From contig NC_031769.1 of assembly GCF_001522545.3 (NCBI RefSeq), positions 146,575,232 to 146,639,231 on the forward strand: a stretch of DNA of 64,000 bases, read 5' to 3'. Position numbers and translations under genes: made by a program. Below are positions 26,001-36,710 of the stretch, piece by piece. A model generated the notes under the pieces. That model made no database searches and was not told the DNA's origin. It saw only the letters and a list, made by a program, of their open reading frames with translations. Source of the stretch: Parus major (lineage: Eukaryota > Chordata > Aves > Passeriformes > Paridae). Positions within the stretch are counted from its first letter, which is position 1, and each line of letters starts with the position of its first letter.

Positions 26001-29000
26001 AGGCTTGACATGTTTAATACTCAGGGAGAACTCAGGGTCACAGAATTTACAAGCATAGTACTGAATTACAAAATAGGACAGTGTGGAAGTACAACATTTA
26101 AAATGGAAGATATATTTGTGCCTAAGATCTCATTCCTATATTCACATTTCTTCAATTAAAGGAATCTAAATTTCAGTTGTGTTCTACAGACTTAACATCC
26201 GCTCTAACTTCAGCAGTACCCAAAATTATTTAAAAAATTAAAAAAAAATAAAAATCCCCACTTGTTCTGTTTAAAGGCTTAAACTTAGAATAGATACAAG
26301 GCTTATGAATAAAAGGAGTTAGAGCTTAAAGTATCAACAATATAAAGTTTGTCCCTATTAGCAGAGTAAAGCCTGAGAACTGAATAGAAAAAAATCCAAT
26401 TAAGGCCTGTATCTCATCTTAATACACTGCTGAGTAAATCAGAAAAGATACATTAAAGACAGTGTGTTAAATTAAATTAGCTCTACATACTGTATTTTAA
26501 CACTTCCTACCATTTACTGAGAGTGCAGAAACAGAGAAGTTTTATGAGAGTACTTAAACCTCTCCAGCTTCTGCAGCTGAATCGCCAGAATTACAGCTCA
26601 CATTCAGGATGCAGAGGGAAATTCTCCTGAACAAACAAGTCTCAAAACAAATAAAGAAGTCAGCCAATTCCCTTATAAATTATAAACCAGCCCTGTCTGC
26701 CAAACAACTGGCCAGTAAGCACTGGGTGTGTTTAACAGCTTAACACAAGATTTTAAAAAACTCACAATATGATTCCAAAGTTTTCATCATCCAGCTAAAA
26801 GAGTTCTCCATTTCATTTGGGTTGGTCTGATCTCTAAAGCTCAAGTCCATATGGAAAATGGAATGAAGTGCCAGTGTGTTTCTTCCATCTGACAAGAACT
26901 AGACTACACCACATAATCTCAGCTTCCAAGCATGAAAAGCAATGCAAAATTCCCTAGGTTAAAACTGACAATGTTTGCTGAGATTAAGACATCTGGCTAA
27001 ATTTCTCACTGCAGCTTTTGCATTTAGACATTGAATAGTTGAATGTCTAAACACACTGCAATGTTACTCAAAAAGTAACAGGTTCAGCCTCAAAAGTGAC
27101 ATCCACACACCAGTATCACCACAGCAATGTGAAAGGTTGAGTTGCCTAAGCAGGGTAAATCACCCTTTCATGTGCCCTGGAACAAGCAAGGAGTTTAGAC
27201 AAAGCTCATCCCAACCACCCAGCACTGAACAGCACAAAAGAGTATCTGAACATAATATTACAGCGTGAGATTTTATTCAGCTTGAGGGTATAAGCAAGCT
27301 TTATGATGAGGTCATAAAGCAATTTTTACACTGAATTTATGAGCTCATTGTAACAGTCATTTCCAGAAGCCAGTGACTGGTTTATTAGGAGACAGCCTGC
27401 AGCAAAATTGGAAACAGAGATTGCAGAGAAGCTCAAGTGCAATATCCAAGACTGAAGCACAAATATTGTAAGGCAAACAAGTAGGGAGGGAAGGTTTAAG
27501 TATGAGGTTTATAAATATCTGAACAAGGACATTTCAGAATCAGCAACATGAGAAGCATTGATTTACATTCCCTTCCATTTGCAGAAATTCGCTTTTATTT
27601 GAAGATGAGCTTATGCACAGCATGCAGGATTGAAAAATAACCACTACCCCTGAATATTCACACCAGACACCTATTGTTAAATCATGAATAAGTGACAGCA
27701 GAGTGTTTTCACCATACAAATTGTTAAAGATCCATGTTGCTTCTTAACTTGAAAACTCCCACTTGCTTCTTACATTAGTCCTTGTCAAACCACTCTAATT
27801 GGCACAGCAATAAACCAAATGTAACCCAGTGCTCATCCCCAACTGCCCACAAACCCAGATTTGTTCTGCTGCCACAGGAGAAACTCAAGGATCTTTTAAG
27901 GAGGTTCTAGGGAACCCAAAAACGTTCATAAATATCAAATATTTTGAGACTGAGTATCAAAGGGAACCTTGGATCGTCTCTCGTGTGGATCCGAGCTTGT
28001 TTCATTTCAGACAGCAATGTCTGAGCAAAAGCATTTGACCATGAATATTATTTATGTAGTCAAAGATACCCAGTCTAAAACAGTGAGACTCAAATCCAAA
28101 ACTACAGCAAATTCCTCAAACCTCAGCCAAGAAAACTGGACCACAGCATTAATTATATCTTTAAATGCCTAATTGACTGGATTGTTTACAGTAACTCACT
28201 GATTCTATGGTTTGGAATTTATCTTGCTTTCATTTTAAGCTACTTGTAGTTCCTGTGCTGCTTCCTACTAAAGAACAGTGTTAAAACAGAAGTCACAAGC
28301 AGAAATACACATTATCACAGAATGACTGCCTAAAGAGGCAAATACATCTCCTCAGTTATAACAGGTAATTTTTTCTGGTCATTTACCCACTACCCACTAT
28401 GTCTGTCCATGTACATAGAGACTTAATTATGTGGCCAGTCCAGCGAATCAAAAAACCATTTCTAACATAGCTCTGAATAGTTTTGAGCTCCATAGACATT
28501 TTTAATCCAAGCAGGTCCAATTATTGGCTCAGAGTAGTTTAATTGGCACAAACTCCAGGCTAGCTACAGGTGCTGTACCGCAGTGATGCTCATAAGGCTC
28601 GGGACACAGAGACATTTACTCAGCAAAGAACTCTTTGATGCTGTTGGAATGTGTATTCTCTAGTCAAAATAGTTTTGATCATCTGAATGGTTGTTCCATC
28701 AAAAAATACCAATTAAATCAAAATTTATTCCATAAACCTGGCAACAGGATCCAGCATGTGCCTTCCCACTACTACACATGTTAAAAACCAAGTTTCTGCA
28801 GGCCTCCAACATCCTTCGAATACTATCACATAGCTCATTGGGAACCTGTAATTTCTTGGTTGCCAGGACAACTGAATGACAAGCAAAAAGTGCACCAAAA
28901 TGCCTTTTTCTTCATGCACTTGGTGCAAAGTTCTGCATTTCTAGATTTTTTAGTCCTATCTTGAAGTAACCCTCCTCTTGCCACTGTCACTGAAAAGTGT

Positions 29001-29710
29001 GTATAGGTCAGACATTCTAAACAAAGCCTTGAACTTAAAAATTAATGCTGGACATTTTATTCACTTAAATAGCAAATTGTTTCCTCAATCATGCTGATTT
29101 ATATTTATAAACAATTTGGAAACACCTTGCTATGTCATAAAACACAAAGGCTTTAGTAATTTTGCTAACACCTTTTCTGTGCTCTAGTCATGTTTTCTGC
29201 AGAATCAATTGATGATGAATTAGCAGTGCTAATGGTCCAAAAGAAACACATTTACAAATTAACAGTTTCACCTGTTTATTGCTCAGATGGAATTCTCACT
29301 GTGAAGGAAGCAAATTCACAGGCAAAGCAAGTCAATGAGAAAAGCAGAACCTGTGTTTGCTTCTCAGCCAAACACACGTGAAGCCAAATATTGCCACGTG
29401 CAACACTCGCTCTAATTCCTGATGGGATGAGCTGATGCAGAACACGGATCTGTGCAGGGAATGTATCAAATGCTGCACACAACACAACATTCACCAGAAG
29501 ATGGGAAGAAACCAATGAAGTGCTGCAGTCCACTATTTACAATCTTGCCTATTATCATCTTAAATCATATCTTCTTCAAATCTGGCCATTATGAAACTAA
29601 ACTTACTTCATGCTCAAAACAACATTACACCTTCAACAGGTAAGATCTGCCACAGAAAAGCAAAGAGCAGCTTAGGCCAGAGCAGACTCTTGGTAAGCAC
29701 AGTGCAGTTT

Positions 29711-29750
29711 CCACCTACACAACTGTTGTTCCACCTACACAATTGTTCTT
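29711..29750. repeat. 20-bp tandem duplication
   Basis: CCACCTACACAACTGTTGTT at 29711-29730 is followed directly by CCACCTACACAATTGTTCTT at 29731-29750, with two mismatches. Confidence 0.9.
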
Positions 29751-30167
29751 CTACCTTGCTACTTTTATTTACTTCTCCTTGGACTCTCTCAACTATTCTG
29801 TTTTATTACTTGTATGAACACCACCAAAAAAAACTCACTGCAAGAAAGCCAAGAATTCACAGAGAAGCACCTTCCTATAGAGTAAATAGTAGGAGAAAGC
29901 ACCATGAGGTGAGCTGACAGCTCCCCCAGTGCACCACAGGGACAGCCAGCTCTTCAATTTCCACTCATAGCCTGATCTTTCTTCACCTTTTTTGTTTGTT
30001 GGCTCTAATACAACAATCCAAACACAGAACATCAAACTGTGCTAAAGAAAACCAAAGGGAAATATTTATGAGACAAGGAAACCTTTGGTTTTTAATCACA
30101 CAACAAACCATAGCACAGTACAACAAAAAAAACACAGGTTTTACTCATTTTGATGTCATTCCCTTAC

Positions 30168-30292
30168 CTTGACATGACTGAAATCACCAACTTTACTGCT
30201 TTCTTGGGGATTAAGAGGTTTGGTCTCCACTCTTGGTTTGACAACCTGCCGGAAAGGACTGGAGAGTGGGAGTCCACTGACACTGATTCCAT
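30168..30292 (-). CDS. TRAPPC9: TRAPPC9 coding exon 7 of 7 in the window
   Basis: This 125-bp exon has an acceptor reading tattctgttccccag and a donor GTCAAG followed by gtaagg. Two bases finish the Asp codon shared with the previous exon, and 41 codons follow: [20 protein letters not shown] then [20 protein letters not shown] and K, ending on a codon boundary. The [16 protein letters not shown] segment is strongly conserved. The following [16 protein letters not shown] is a more variable, probably flexible linker before the next domain. The next exon in other vertebrates starts with a Thr-Leu-Glu-Ala type sequence. I searched for it down to position 1 and did not see it, so the following intron exceeds 30 kb. 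Confidence 0.95.
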
Positions 30293-32702
30293 CTGGGGAA
30301 CAGAATAAATAGAATTACTTCTGCTTATCTAACACTAAGTTTATAATATTAATTTATACCTGTATTATCAAAGGGAGAGAAAATACACAAAAAGTGATAT
30401 TAACCTTTTACACAAAAAAACAAAAGTCAAAGACTATTTAGCTGTTTCTCCCAGGACACCAAAAATAACCAAACTTGAACACATCAAAAACTCAGTGAAT
30501 ACCATGGGAAGGATGGCAACTGTGTTTGAAATATCACAACAGAAATATCAGAGTTAATAATATAAAATCAGTTTTTACATTTACAGTATTAAAATAAAAA
30601 TCAAAGTGTGTGGTTTTCCATGACAGTGTGACCCTATCAGCTCCTTAGGATCTTTAAATTAATTTCTGCTACAAGGATTTCTTTTTCAAGTATATATTGT
30701 GGAAGATGACAGAAAATAGAGATGTCATGTTTTGTACATCTACTGATGCAAAAATAGCTAAAATAGTTCTCATTTATAAAGGAGGCAGAACGGAAACTTA
30801 AGGTTTCCATGGAAGAGACAACAAAAAGGCTTAAGAAATAGCCTGAAAGGAATGTCCCCAGTTTTCTGCTTACTCCCAGTCTGGGAACTGGCACACATAG
30901 GATAACAGCAGAAGACAACACAACAACTTAACAGTGTCTGTTACTGCCAGCAAGGTGTAACTTGAAGGTAAATGAATGCACTGCAGCATATCTGGGGTTC
31001 TCAACCCAACCAGGGCTCCACTTTAAGCACAAACTTAAAATGTGTGAAAATTACTGCTGAGTCAAAAGAGTTAGAAGAACAAGAGAATTAAAATCATGAA
31101 GCTTTAACAGACAGGAAAACTAGACTGGACTATTTGTTATTATTTAGATTTACATCCAAAGAAGAGAAAGACTTTGTTCCTTGATGCTGGGCAGAGCAAC
31201 TGCAATCCACAAACACAAGCAAAATATCATGTACAGCAGCAGATACAGCTGAACACACAGGAAACACCAACTTGTTACACAAAATCCAAACATATTTCCT
31301 GAATTGCTCCTGAATATTCAAACATATTCCTGAATTGAAATCTGGACATGTTGAGGATATGTTCCACAAAAGAAGAAACCATAAGAATAAGATGGAACAT
31401 GAAAGGGATTTTGCTTCATTAAACTTAACAGGTACCCAAATGAGAAAACAAAAGGAGTATACCTATATTCCCTTACTTGCAATTTCCTTCACTAAGTAAT
31501 TCTAAAATGCACCTTAGCCCTGAATAAATATCCTGTTCTATCAGTTCCTGTTTCCTGGGAGAGCAGGACAGGAGGTGAGGGCACCCTGCCCGTGCAATGC
31601 AGCAGGACCATGAATGAGACAAAATACAGATAGAAAGACAGAACTACATTTGATCACAGGCTTTGAAAGCTGCTCTTTCAAAATGAAAATTAGAAGTTTT
31701 AACTGAGGAAAGTTTCAACTGAGGAAAAATATTCTTCTCCAACTGATGAATGATTTTCACTAGTTCTATATTTAGAACAAAAACTGACACTGACTGGTGC
31801 ATAAAATTGCAAATTAAAACATGAAAAGAACGAAGTATGAAAACCTGCATGGCATTAGTCAGATTTTCCACTTTTTATATGGCATGAGGTTTACTTCTTT
31901 GAGAGAAGAATAGATAATACCTAAAACAACATCACAAAGATACAATTAATGCCTTTCTTAACTATTTTATCCTTTAAAATCCCATTTTACTTTTATTCTC
32001 TACAGTGTTTGGGGGAAGGAAAGACAATAGTTTAAACATTATCTTTGAAAAGAAGAAATTTTTGACTCTAATCTGTATCTGAAAAAGGAGGTCTTCTAGC
32101 AAAGGAGACATCAGGATGAAAGGGAAGTCCAAGGCAACTTGGTAGTGGTTGAACTTTCTGTCTCAAGTCTGTGGTACTCTCACAGGGCCAGTCCCAGGTA
32201 CTTTGTTATGCTGCAAATGACTCAGCCCTTCACAGCCTGGACTACTCAAAGCAAGTTCTCTGTCAGAGGACAAAAGAATTATTTTCTGCCACCGTTTTTT
32301 TTTTTTTAATTATTTTGGTTTTTTGTGTTTTTTGATCAGGCAGCAATGGGGGAAAAGACCTTGCCCAGCTCCTCTGCAATACATTAAATAGTCAGAATGG
32401 GGTAAAAATCCTGTTAAAAACCCTGGTAGGCTGCAGAACTTAATGATGGCAGAAGGAAACAGTAATCACCAATGAAGCAGTTCTCCAGAAGTTTTACATT
32501 ATTGATACTTATATTTTTTGAGATTTCATACATTTTATTTTCTCTCATGAAGTTTAGAGAGATGAAGATGCTAAATCCTCCACAGTTTTGTTTTGTCAAT
32601 CCCTACTGTCAAACATCCTAAGCAGCCTTGTACTATAAAAAGAGTAATTGTCTTTCTACTCTGTCCAGAAATTTTCCTAATTTCAACAATCCACACTGAA
32701 TA

Positions 32703-32745
32703 TTTCCATGGTAACAGCATATGACCAACATTTTTCCATGGTAAC
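32703..32745. promoter_or_regulatory. Pair of X-box-like palindromic motifs, 30 bp apart
   Basis: TTTCCATGGTAAC occurs at 32703-32715 and again at 32733-32745. On the minus strand each reads GTTACCATGGAAA, which agrees with the left half and centre of the RFX-factor X-box (GTTRCC-ATGG-YAAC) while the other half-site is imperfect. A regulatory role is only a suggestion. Confidence 0.25.
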
Positions 32746-33344
32746 TGCAAAAACACAGCTTGCCTTTCCAACATCCCAGTCACTGCTGTCACAACAGAGC
32801 AAAATCTCTTACCAGCATTTCCTCTCTCCTGTCAAATGTTAAGTAAATTGTCAATTTAACTTCATTAGCCACTTTCCAAGCACACTGCACAGAAGAATCC
32901 CACAAAATTTCTTACTTGTATGAGGGAAAGTGCATTCAGGGAGTTAAACCTGTAGATTTACAATGTGTTAACTGAGCACAGAAGGAAGAGGTGGCATGGG
33001 ACAGCTCCTGTCCCATGTCACACTGTGCAAGGATCACTGGCCTGATCCAGAGGACAAAAACAGATCCACTTTTTAACAAAAAAAGTCTCAAACTCCACAG
33101 CAAGGAAACACTTAAAAACTGTTCCACTGACAGCAGGAAACCACAAAGGTTCAGATTCTGAGGCAGCATCCAGGCAGTTTGATGTCACACGAGATGCAAA
33201 CAGTGGAAGGTTTTAGGCTGAAGTGCTGCTTCTTTCCAGGAGAATCCTGGAAATCATACAATCCAACAGCAGTGCAGATCTGCTTCCTGCAGCTTCCTGA
33301 ACAGCAGCACAGAGACCCCAAGAGTAGCAGGAGGAGGAGGAGGA

Positions 33345-33514
33345 ATCCCAGAATCATTTACATTGGAAAAGGCCTCAGAGATCATCAAGTCCAACCTACG
33401 ACCAGACATCACCACGTCAATCAGACCAGAGCCCTGAGTGCCATGTCCAGTCTTTCCTGAAACACCTCCAGGGATGGTGACTCCACCACCACCCTGGGCA
33501 GCCCATTCCAGGGA
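33345..33514 (-). repeat. CR1 LINE 3' fragment, minus strand (left half of inverted pair)
   Basis: Reverse-complement CR1 3' end: CAGAATCATTTACATTGG, AGATCATCAAGTCCAACCTA, GTGCCATGTCCAGTCTTTCC, TCCAGGGATGGTGACTCCAC and CCTGGGCAGCCCATTCCAGG. It is directly preceded by a small AGG run (about 33328-33343) and followed by a plus-oriented CR1. Confidence 0.85.
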
Positions 33515-34092
33515 GGGCAGGAGGGGCTGCTGGCCCAGAGCACAGTCCCCTCCTGCAGCCCAGGGATGCTTCTTGGGGGATTCTGCCCCTCTGCTCTAGG
33601 GAGATCCTCCATGGAGTGATTTGTCCAGCTCTGGGGTTCCCAACACCGAAAGGATGTGGAGCTGCTGGACCAATTCCAAAGGAGGCATCAAAGATGATCA
33701 AAGGGCTGGGATGCCTCTGGTCTGGAGACAGGCTGGGAGAGCTGGAGCTGTGCAGTCTGGAGAAAACTCCAGAGAAAACCTAGAGCCCCTTCCAGTTCCT
33801 AAAAGGAGTCTTAGAGAGCTGGAGAGGGAAAAAAGCCATGGAGTGACAGGATAAGGGAAGGGATGGCATCAAACTGACAAGGAGAAATCCTTTATCTAGA
33901 GGGTGGTGAGGCCCTGGCACAGGCTGCCCAGAGAAGCTGTGGATGCCCCATCCCTGGAAGGGTGTTCAAAGCCAGGCTGGACAGGACTTGGAGCAACCTG
34001 GGATAGGGGAAGGTGTCCCTGCCCATGGTAGGGGGTGGAATCAGATGATTTTTAAGGTCCCTTCCAATCCAAACTATTCTATGATGCTATGT
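33515..34092 (+). repeat. CR1 LINE 3' portion, plus strand (right half of inverted pair)
   Basis: Reads CR1 sense: TCCAGCTCTGGGGTTCCCAA, AAAGATGATCAAAGGGCTGG, GGTGAGGCCCTGGCACAGGC, GATGCCCCATCCCTGGAAGG, GGAAGGTGTCCCTGCCCATG, AAGGTCCCTTCCAATCCAAA and a tail ATTCTATGATGCTATG. The right boundary (tail) is clear; the left boundary with the minus copy is approximate. No intact frame. Confidence 0.85.
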
Positions 34093-34115
34093 CATAGAAT
34101 CATAGAGTTTTTGGG
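34093..34115 (-). repeat. Minimal CR1 tail in opposite orientation
   Basis: Immediately after the plus CR1 tail the sequence turns to TCATAGAATCATAGAGTTTT. This is the reverse complement of the CR1 tail repeat and makes a tail-to-tail palindromic junction. It may be the remnant of another severely truncated copy. Confidence 0.55.
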
Positions 34116-35339
34116 AAGTACACAGCTTGATTGTAACATATGAAAACTAAATGCTACCTCAACCCACTTGTTTATTTTGTCAATTCTTGCCTGATTGAAA
34201 TTTCAAAACAAAAACCTCTTGGTAGGCAGCATCTCATACAAACACTGTAGCAGCTTTAAAGTACTTTAAACATGTGGAAAAAATAGAAAAAAACGAGGCA
34301 GGAGACAGAATCTGCTTGCTGAACTTGAATGTTTTTTTTTTTCTTTCCCTTAGAAAGAGAACTGTATTCTCATGAAGCGTGAAGAATTCTAGAAATTTTG
34401 CTGTGTGCAGCAAGAAAGAGCAGAATAACACTAGAATACACAGAATTTGAGGCAATATAATCCATCCTTCACACTTCAGATGAACACTGAGATGCAGCTC
34501 CTCCTCCCTCTCTCAGAAATGTGCTCAGGACCATGATAGGAGGGACTCCAGGCCAAGTTCCTGGGAATGCAGCAGCTCTCTGGCTCCCAAGAACAGGGCA
34601 CAGCCAACATGTACCAGACTTGAGCAGTTTTTTAAAACCCCATTACCTTTGAAGACAATAATGAACAATAACAAATGCACTGTAAGTAAGCAGTTATGTC
34701 CTGAGCGTGTTGAACTGAACTAAAACTGGAAGATAAATTTACAATAAGGGTGAATGCAATGAAGGAGAACAAATGAAGTGTAAAGTTCATAACAAACACT
34801 AGAGATTATGTATGCAGATTACATTAGATACTAAAATTAAGTGCCTCAGCAAAGGAACAGCATAACAGGTTTATTGGCCTGTGTGTGCCAATAATCAATT
34901 TATTGTTATTTGCCTCATGTCTGTCTTAGCTATTTACATTGTAAAGATTTGGGGTCTGAAACACCAGCTCTCTGTGTATTTGTGTAGTGGCTGGTACAAC
35001 TTCTATAGGCTGAAGTATTATGGCACTTACATACTGTCAAAAATATCCCACCCTACATTAGTCAAATCATGAGACAAGATAACTTATCTGGTTTAAAGTG
35101 GACTGAGAAGAGAAAAGGGCAGCTTATCTTCCATATGTACTAAAGCTGGAATTCAAGAAGAATTCTGTAGCTCTCAAAAAATTAAGAATATTTTTTAACG
35201 TTACAGAGTGATGAATTTATGGAGGACACAAAAGCATCTGTATTAAAAAAAAACAGAACAAAAGAAAAATAACTCATTTACTGATTTTACCAATACAACC
35301 AAACTGACATCTTCAAACTGCAGGGATTAAAAATAAAAT

Positions 35340-35355
35340 AAAAAAAAAAAAAAAA
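35340..35355 (+). repeat. Poly(A) run, 16 bases
   Basis: Homopolymer preceded by AAATAAAAT; intronic simple sequence. Confidence 0.9.
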
Positions 35356-36418
35356 CCTTCTTAGAAATTAAGTCACTTAAAAAGAATACTCAGAATGATT
35401 AAATGTTATAAAGGCTACCAAGCAGAGTAACATGGAAATAATACTGAAATATCTCTGAGGACCTCATCATCATCATCAGTGATACCATTATCCTAATAGA
35501 GTCCTCCAGACTCACTTAGTTTCTTGGAAGAATTGTCAAGAGAACATTTAAATTCCAAACCAGGTATCATTACAACAAAAAAAAATGCTTTGTCTGTACA
35601 CTATGTAAGTACAGGGACATTTTGAAGTAGATAAAATCTGGCCATTAAAACAGAAAAACAACAAAGGCAGTATGAAAAATGCACTGGTCTTGCATACCAA
35701 TGTTAAAAAATATTCAAGATTAGTGCTTCTAGAAATATGCTATTATTTCTCTGCAACCTTTTTCACCCTAGAGAAGGAAAAGAAGAGACTTAAGGCAGAG
35801 ATTTGCTTCTCTCTCAACATGTAATTAATTAGTTCCTTTGATGAGTTTATGAATTTAAATATTCTGACACTTGTCTTTAGGTTCCCTATACAGGGAATAA
35901 ATGAACACTAACATGCTACATAATGAAGTACTCATTGTAAATTAATTCATTAACTTTGAAAAACACTGTCCCCATGTAACAGGAGCTTTTTTAAAAGCCT
36001 CAAACTAGTCCGTATAAATATAATCCAGAAAGAGGAGCTATTATTCTTACCCCATTTAGTGTCAGGGAAATGCTGAATTTCAGAAATTGCAGTATAATAG
36101 CTGGAAAGGGAAATTCATTATGCTCATAATGTGAATATCCTGTTGACCTTTTTAGTCACCCTAACAGGTGACAGAGATCTCACTGCTTCAGGTCCTTGCA
36201 GCTGATTGTACGAAGCAGATCAAGCACTTCCCCCTGCCTCACTCAGTGTAACAACCTCAGAATGAAATTAAATGCCCATGCTGAACTTCCCAGCCAGAGG
36301 AGGAACCCTGAAACATCCAGCTGAGGGACAAGAGAGCAAAAATATCACTGAGATTTTTGTAGCAAACATCATTCTCCCTGCATGGATCTCCCAAATCTTG
36401 GTCAATGGGCTTTAAGAC

Positions 36419-36710
36419 ATAGAAACACAGAATTGTTAAGATTGGAAAAAACCTCTAAGATCATCGTTGTTCAACTCTCAGCCCAGCAGCACCACCATGT
36501 TCACCATTAAACCATGTCCCCAAGTGCCACATCCACACATTTTTTGGAATGCTTTCAGGGCTGCTGATTCCACCACCACCCTGGGGAGCCTGTTCCAATG
36601 TTTTCCAACCATGTCAGTGAAGAATGTTTCCCATAATCCAATCTGAACATCCCCTGGTGCAACTCGAGCCCATTTCCTCCTGTCCTTTGTTACCTGAGAC
36701 AAAAGACCAA
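36419..36710 (-). repeat. CR1 LINE 3' fragment, minus strand
   Basis: Reverse-complement CR1: AACACAGAATTGTTAAGATT, ACCTCTAAGATCATCGTTGT, AAACCATGTCCCCAAGTGCC, TCCACCACCACCCTGGGGAG, CAGTGAAGAATGTTTCCCAT, CATCCCCTGGTGCAACTCGA and CATTTCCTCCTGTCCTTTG. A moderately diverged dead copy. Confidence 0.85.

Larger units (their letters stand above)
1..30167 (-). other. TRAPPC9: TRAPPC9 intron downstream of the last exon seen (partial, more than 30 kb)
   Basis: No exon of TRAPPC9 or any other gene was found in this stretch on either strand. It carries most of the CR1 of the window between 545 and 12650, one more CR1 at about 19487-19700 and a weak LTR candidate at about 13980-14260. The stretches 1164-7957, 14261-19486 and 19701-30167 are AT-rich and, apart from small duplications, poly(A) runs and a GC-richer patch near 5960-6560, hold nothing I can identify. 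Long introns are normal for this gene in other vertebrates. Confidence 0.75.
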
